From: an uncultured Verrucomicrobiales bacterium
GTDB taxonomy: Bacteria > Verrucomicrobiota > Verrucomicrobiia > Verrucomicrobiales > Akkermansiaceae
Length of the DNA: 9,733 nt
NCBI GenBank assembly: GCA_937885815.1
Contig: CALABM010000079.1
Span: forward strand, 1-9,733
Direction of reading: 5' to 3'
Positions 6,106 to 9,733 of this stretch are shown here, in pieces. Under the pieces are notes generated by a model. That model worked only from the letters and a program-made list of their open reading frames with translations, was not told the origin of the DNA and made no database searches. Numbering within the stretch: the first letter of the stretch is position 1; each line of letters begins with the position of its first letter. Made by a program: the position numbers and the translations under genes.

Positions 6106-6897
6106 ATGAAAATTCACGTTCTGATGGAAAACACCTCCTGCAGCCCCGAGTTCTTGGCAGAACACGGGCTGAGCCTGCTCATTGAGACGGGCAGCAGGCG
6201 CATTCTGTTTGATACGGGCGCCTCCCCTGCCTTTGCGGATAATGCCGAGCGGCTCAGAATCGATTTGAACACGGTGGACACCGCGGTGCTCTCTCACGGA
6301 CATTATGACCACGGCGGCGGCATCAACCGCTTCTTGCAGCTGAATCAACATGCCCCCGTATGGATAAGCCCATACGCCTTCCTGCCTCACTTCAACGCAT
6401 CAGGTAAAGACATTGGCCTAGCACCTGAACTCGCTGACCACGAGAGACTCTGCATAGCTCACGATGATATAACCGCGCTGTATGAAGGGATAACGATTCA
6501 CAGCGCGGCAACCCTGCCGAACACCTACCCCGCTGAGGGCGCGGGCATGGAAACCATCATCAACGGCCAAAGGCAGCCGGATGACTTCCGGCACGAGCAA
6601 TACCTGCTGATACAGGAAAACGGCAAGCGCGTCCTCATCAGCGGCTGCTCGCACCGCGGCATACTGAATATCGCCACCCTCTTCCGGGCGGATGTGCTGG
6701 TGGGCGGCTTCCACTTCATGAAAGCTTCGCCCGTGACAGATGCCCCCCGTCTTCAAGCCGTGGCTGAGCTTCTGCTGGAGCTTCCCACATGCTACCACAC
6801 CGGCCACTGCACAGGCGACGCCGCCTTTTGTCTGCTCAAGGAGCACATGGGAGAGCGCCTGCAGGCCTTCAGTTCCGGCATGACGATAGAACTCTGA
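6106..6897 (+). CDS. MBL-fold metallo-hydrolase (COG1237-like)
   Basis: This 263-residue cytoplasmic protein has a metallo-beta-lactamase fold. FDTG (35-38) and SHGHYDHGGG (63-72) give the HxHxDH metal site (H64, H66, D68, H69). GCSHRGILN (180-188) supplies another expected ligand (H183), and TGHCTG (232-237) near the end the last (H234). An early EN(T) and EHGLSLLIE (19-27), with the GCSH.GI.N and GHCTG motifs, match COG1237, whose archaeal member is linked to dihydropterin/ribofuranosyl-aminobenzene phosphate chemistry in methanopterin synthesis. Bacterial members have mostly unassigned roles, so no substrate is claimed. No signal peptide is visible. It lies 15 bases after the MATE gene and probably shares its promoter; a product acting on the pump's substrate is possible but unproven. 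Confidence 0.9.
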   Translation: MKIHVLMENTSCSPEFLAEHGLSLLIETGSRRILFDTGASPAFADNAERLRIDLNTVDTAVLSHGHYDHGGGINRFLQLNQHAPVWISPYAFLPHFNASGKDIGLAPELADHERLCIAHDDITALYEGITIHSAATLPNTYPAEGAGMETIINGQRQPDDFRHEQYLLIQENGKRVLISGCSHRGILNIATLFRADVLVGGFHFMKASPVTDAPRLQAVAELLLELPTCYHTGHCTGDAAFCLLKEHMGERLQAFSSGMTIEL

Positions 6898-6924
6898 CAT
6901 TTTGAGCGGGCACGCCTAAATTCG

Positions 6925-6954
6925 TTGACTTACGTACACCCCCTAAGGTAAAAT
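6925..6954 (+). promoter_or_regulatory. Promoter of the alcohol dehydrogenase gene
   Basis: TTGACT (6925-6930) and TAAAAT (6949-6954) are separated by 18 bases in the 83-base gap after the MBL-fold gene. The predicted start is about 6961, giving a leader of about 20 bases without a Shine-Dalgarno sequence. This separates the dehydrogenase pair from the pump operon, although read-through is possible because no terminator hairpin is seen in the gap. Confidence 0.62.
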
Positions 6955-6980
6955 ACAGAACAGAAAACTTCATCCCCACC

Positions 6981-8150
6981 ATGAACGGAACATTCACCTA
7001 CTCCAACCCGACAAAGCTGCACTTCGGCCCCCATTCCCTGGATTATCTGGCCACGGAACTGCAGAACTATGGCCCCTCAGTACTGCTGACCTACGGCAAG
7101 CAATCCATTAAAAAGAGCGGACTTTACGACAAAATCATCTCCATCCTACAGGCAGCCGGTAAAACCATCACAGAGGATCCCGGCGTGATGCCTAATCCCA
7201 CAGTAGAGAAACTGGCGGAGGGTACCGCCCGCGCCCGAGCTTGCAAGGCTGACCTCATTCTGGCCGTGGGCGGCGGCTCGGTGTGTGACTATGCCAAGGG
7301 CGTATCCGTGGCCGCACACTGCCCGGAAGATGCGTGGGAAAAGTATTACGTGCGCATGGAGCCGCTGAGCAATCCTGTCATCCCTGTGGGCTGCGTACTC
7401 ACCATGGCCGGCACCGGCAGTGAGATGAATGGCGGTTCCGTCATCACGAATTACGCCACAAAGCGCAAAATCGGCCGTGTGTTTGATGAACGAGTGTTCC
7501 CCCGCTTCTCCATTCTGAACCCGGAGCTCACCCTCACGCTGCCCCGTTATCAGATGGTGGCTGGCTGCTTCGATGTCATGTCTCACATCCTCGAGCAGTA
7601 CCTCTCCGGCACCGATGACAACACGAGTGACTACATCGCCGAAGGGCTGATGCGTTCCCTCATCACCTCTTCCCGCACAGCCGCAGCCGACCCGCTGAAT
7701 TACGAGGCTCGCAGCAATATCATGTGGACGGCCACTTGGGCGCTGAACACCCTCATCTCCATGGGTAAAACTACCGACTGGATGGTGCACATGATGGGAC
7801 AGTCCGTTGGCGCCTACACGGATGCCACGCATGGCATGACTCTGGCCGCCGTCACGCTGCCTTACTTCCGCCACATCCTCCCCTGCGGACTTCCCAAATT
7901 CAAGCGCTTTGCTGTGAACGTATGGGGCATTTCCCCGGAAGGAAAGACGGATGAGGAGACGGCGCTGGCCGGCCTGGACGCCATGAAGGAGTGGATGCAG
8001 GAGATTGGCCTTGTGCTCTCTCTGCGTGAGCTGGGCACCACAGAAGACATGCTGGACGGCATCGCCGAAGGCACCTTCCTGCTGCGCGGCGGCTACAAGC
8101 CGGAGCTCACCACGGCCGAAGTTCGCGACATCCTCGCTGAAAGCATGTAA
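6981..8150 (+). CDS. Iron-containing alcohol dehydrogenase (YqhD/BdhA-like)
   Basis: This 389-residue cytoplasmic enzyme is a group III (PF00465) alcohol dehydrogenase, which reduces aldehydes or ketones to alcohols with NAD(P)H. The nucleotide-binding GGGS is at 97-100, after the conserved NPTVEKL (72-78). TMAGTGSEMN (141-150) is the family signature. All four expected metal ligands are present: D198 and H202 in CFDVMSHILEQY, and H270 and H284 with the usual 14-residue spacing. The order and length fit the butanol dehydrogenase/YqhD branch, often NADPH-dependent and active on aldehydes. Cofactor choice and substrate are not certain. The ATG at 6981 gives the standard FTYSNPTKLHFG start. The flavodoxin-fold gene follows after 21 bases, likely the same transcript. 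The role may be fermentation or removal of reactive aldehydes. Confidence 0.93.
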   Translation: MNGTFTYSNPTKLHFGPHSLDYLATELQNYGPSVLLTYGKQSIKKSGLYDKIISILQAAGKTITEDPGVMPNPTVEKLAEGTARARACKADLILAVGGGSVCDYAKGVSVAAHCPEDAWEKYYVRMEPLSNPVIPVGCVLTMAGTGSEMNGGSVITNYATKRKIGRVFDERVFPRFSILNPELTLTLPRYQMVAGCFDVMSHILEQYLSGTDDNTSDYIAEGLMRSLITSSRTAAADPLNYEARSNIMWTATWALNTLISMGKTTDWMVHMMGQSVGAYTDATHGMTLAAVTLPYFRHILPCGLPKFKRFAVNVWGISPEGKTDEETALAGLDAMKEWMQEIGLVLSLRELGTTEDMLDGIAEGTFLLRGGYKPELTTAEVRDILAESM

Positions 8151-8171
8151 CCCACCATCTCTAAGAAAATT

Positions 8172-8702
8172 ATGAAAAACATTCTCATCATCTCAGGCCA
8201 CACGGACATGAACGACTCCGTGGCCAACAAGACCATCATGAGCATTCTGGAAGAAAAGCTCCCGGAGTGCCGCACCGTCTATCTGGACCGCCTGTACACA
8301 CACAAGCCCATTGATGTAGAAGCCGAGCAGCAGAAGCTCATGTGGGCAGACGTCATCGTGCTGCAATTCCCCGTGTTCTGGTTCTCCATGCCCTCCCTCA
8401 TGCACCGCTGGATGGAGGAGGTATTCCTGCATGGCTTCTCGCACGGCTCCACCGGTGACAAGCTGAAGGGCAAAACCATCATCCTTTCCTACACCACCGG
8501 TGCCCCGGCTGACTGCATGAACTGGGATGACTTCTTCCACTTCCTGCGCGCAGCCTGCCAATTCACCGGCATGAACTACGGAGGCACAGTGCACACAGGC
8601 TCTGTATCATACAACATGCGGCAGAATCCTCAGCAGCTCGAGGCCATCACTCAAAGTGCCACACAGCACGCAGAGAAGCTCATCGCCATGCTGCAGGCGT
8701 AA
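8172..8702 (+). CDS. Flavodoxin-fold NAD(P)H oxidoreductase (quinone reductase-like)
   Basis: This 176-residue cytoplasmic protein belongs to the flavodoxin_2 (PF02525) group that includes MdaB, KefF and YwrO-type NAD(P)H:quinone reductases. The N-terminal strand ILIISGH with the following S/N-rich loop (4-20) matches the FMN phosphate-binding segment. ADVIVLQFPVFWFSMPSLMHRWMEEVF (starting at 59) is the family signature, with Q65-F-P and W70-F-S around the flavin. IILSYTTGAP (103-112) fits the next strand and flavin-binding loop. Members carry out two-electron reduction of quinones or nitro-compounds. The gene starts 21 bases after the dehydrogenase and ends before a strong terminator, so it closes that operon. 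An A-rich leader (AAGAAAATT) precedes the ATG rather than a Shine-Dalgarno sequence. The exact substrate is unknown. Confidence 0.9.
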   Translation: MKNILIISGHTDMNDSVANKTIMSILEEKLPECRTVYLDRLYTHKPIDVEAEQQKLMWADVIVLQFPVFWFSMPSLMHRWMEEVFLHGFSHGSTGDKLKGKTIILSYTTGAPADCMNWDDFFHFLRAACQFTGMNYGGTVHTGSVSYNMRQNPQQLEAITQSATQHAEKLIAMLQA

Positions 8703-8720
8703 TATCATATTACCTCAACA

Positions 8721-8760
8721 CAAATCAGGCGACCTGCCATTCAGCGGGTCGCCTGATTTG
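8721..8760. terminator. Strong bidirectional terminator hairpin
   Basis: CAAATCAGGCGACC (8721-8734) and GGTCGCCTGATTTG (8747-8760) form a perfect 14-bp stem around a 12-base loop. The symmetrical AAA/TTT ends give a T-rich 3' side on both strands. It lies between the convergent stops at 8702 (+) and 8782 (-), so it most likely ends both transcripts. Confidence 0.85.
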
Positions 8761-8781
8761 CATATTCAGAGGACGGGAGAA

Positions 8782-9733
8782 TCAATGTTCCCCGCGAGCT
8801 TCGTCCGGTGTAATGGGTTGACGGCTGAGCGCGCGCCATGCCCATGCGATGTACGCGATAACAAAAGGAATAATGAAGGAGACGTAAGTCATCGTCCTGA
8901 GCGTAAAAAGGCTAGAGCTGCTATTCTCAATGGTGAGCGAGCTCTGCGGAGACACGACAGATGGATAATACGGCGTATTATTCCAGCCGGCGCACAGGAG
9001 CAGAGCCAGTACCACCAGCACGCTGCCCGGCCCGGCGAGCCAGAAGGCTCGGCTCCAACCACGCAGTCCCGCCACCATACCGCCCAGCACCAGCACAACG
9101 CCCACCAGCAGCACGGCAGTCACACCGGGCATTGCCAGCAGGTTGTTCAGGTACTTGTATTCCTCCAGATATACCAATCCGTTCTCCGGCAGATACGCAA
9201 ACCCGGTGGAGCAAACCAAACGCACCAGCCATGTGAGGAAAAACAGAAGGAAGAACCCGCTCTCCATAAGCAGGCGCCTACGGCAGTTAGTCAGCAGTTC
9301 CTCATCTTTGATGCTGTTCATGAAGAAGAGGCAGGCAAGCACTCGCGTGAGCAGTAACACACTGATACCCAGCATGAGATTCTGCGGCACCATCGCAGCC
9401 TCCAATCCATGCAACGGGCTCACCCAGCTGGAAATCACGGGCATGGCAGGATTTGCCACGGCTGCCTTGTCCACCACAAACTCAGCCCCGGTGTAGAAGG
9501 TGCCCACAGCCGTTCCGATAAGCAGCGGGCCCAGAATACCGTTAAGCAGGAGGAATACTCGGTAAGTATTCGTGCCCAGCAGATTGCCGTTTTTCAGCTG
9601 AAACTCATAGGAAACAGCCTGCACCACAAAACAGAGCAGTATCAGCACCCACACCCAGTACGCACCGCCGAAGCTGGTGCTGTAGAAGAGCGGGAACGAG
9701 GCGAAGAAGGCACCGCCAAAGGTCACGAGCGTC
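8782..9733 (-). CDS. cydB: Cytochrome bd ubiquinol oxidase subunit II, N-terminus outside window
   Basis: CydB is the second membrane subunit of the cytochrome bd quinol:O2 oxidoreductase, a high-affinity respiratory oxidase. The 316 visible residues begin TLVTFGGAFFASFPLFYSTSF, matching the E. coli CydB stretch WLITAGGALFAAWPMVYAAAF; about 62 N-terminal residues lie right of the window. Further marks are a PLIGTA segment (E. coli PPLVIGVAFG), SPLHGLEA (E. coli LNPFGLLAG), and a C-terminal N-N-T-P-Y-Y-P..SLTIENSSSS..TL..MTYVS block, equivalent to the E. coli SLTMWDATSSQLTLNVMTWV region. About seven further helices are visible. The GTG at 9726 is an internal valine, not the start. The gene should follow cydA outside the window. 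It ends in TGA, 22 bases beyond the shared terminator. Confidence 0.95.
   Translation of the reverse strand, partial: TLVTFGGAFFASFPLFYSTSFGGAYWVWVLILLCFVVQAVSYEFQLKNGNLLGTNTYRVFLLLNGILGPLLIGTAVGTFYTGAEFVVDKAAVANPAMPVISSWVSPLHGLEAAMVPQNLMLGISVLLLTRVLACLFFMNSIKDEELLTNCRRRLLMESGFFLLFFLTWLVRLVCSTGFAYLPENGLVYLEEYKYLNNLLAMPGVTAVLLVGVVLVLGGMVAGLRGWSRAFWLAGPGSVLVVLALLLCAGWNNTPYYPSVVSPQSSLTIENSSSSLFTLRTMTYVSFIIPFVIAYIAWAWRALSRQPITPDEARGEH

Noticed and set aside
6898..6924. Possible terminator after the MBL-fold gene
   Set aside because: The short GC-rich stretch GAGCGGGCACGCC does not form a convincing stem and has no following T-tract, so read-through into the next operon cannot be excluded.
7146..7874. 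A 242-codon minus-strand open frame opposite the alcohol dehydrogenase
   Set aside because: It lies wholly inside a gene whose metal ligands and signature motifs are intact; the composition (Gly, His, Arg rich) is that of a shadow.
8656..9357. A 233-codon plus-strand open frame crossing the terminator and cydB
   Set aside because: It begins inside the oxidoreductase gene, reads through the strong hairpin, and its product is His/Gln/Arg-rich without motifs; cydB on the other strand is certain.

Overview
The window looks like the chromosome of a moderately GC-rich (mid-to-high 50s percent by eye), Gram-negative-type bacterium. A Verrucomicrobiota member, perhaps a gut Akkermansia relative, is my best guess. 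It rests on overall flavour: a cytochrome bd oxidase beside biosynthetic genes, a tiny Gln/Pro-rich lipoprotein, and start codons almost never preceded by a Shine-Dalgarno sequence. No marker gene is present to prove it. I see no phage, transposon, CRISPR, tRNA or rRNA.

Left block (1-2803, + strand): the 3' end of leuC, then leuD, a conserved-looking protein of unknown function, and a DeoR-type regulator, separated by only 11-21 bases and probably one operon. LeuC and LeuD form isopropylmalate isomerase of leucine synthesis. The regulator keeps a normal DNA-binding domain, but the effector pocket lacks several usual family residues. A hairpin at 2830-2876 separates this operon from the next block.

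Middle block (2892-4534, - strand): a 41-residue lipoprotein with seven glutamines and five prolines after its lipidation cysteine, behind a very AT-rich leader with a 14+14 inverted repeat, and an AI-2E/TqsA-family membrane transporter. The transporter has a promoter placed so that its mRNA may start at the AUG. The intergenic stretch 4574-4758 carries a 36-base stem-loop and the promoter of the next gene, which overlaps a perfect 5+3+5 palindrome.

Right block (4759-8702, + strand): a MATE efflux pump and an MBL-fold hydrolase (likely co-transcribed), then, from its own promoter, an iron-type alcohol dehydrogenase and a flavodoxin-fold NAD(P)H oxidoreductase. Together they look like export and redox detoxification functions. 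A strong 14-bp stem at 8721-8760 ends this block and faces the convergent cydB gene (8782-9733, - strand, N-terminus outside the window), subunit II of cytochrome bd oxidase.

No clearly new defence or mobile system is visible. The best leads are the regulatory architecture (short or absent leaders, palindromes), the altered DeoR regulator with the unknown protein in the leu operon, and the poly-Q/poly-P lipoprotein.
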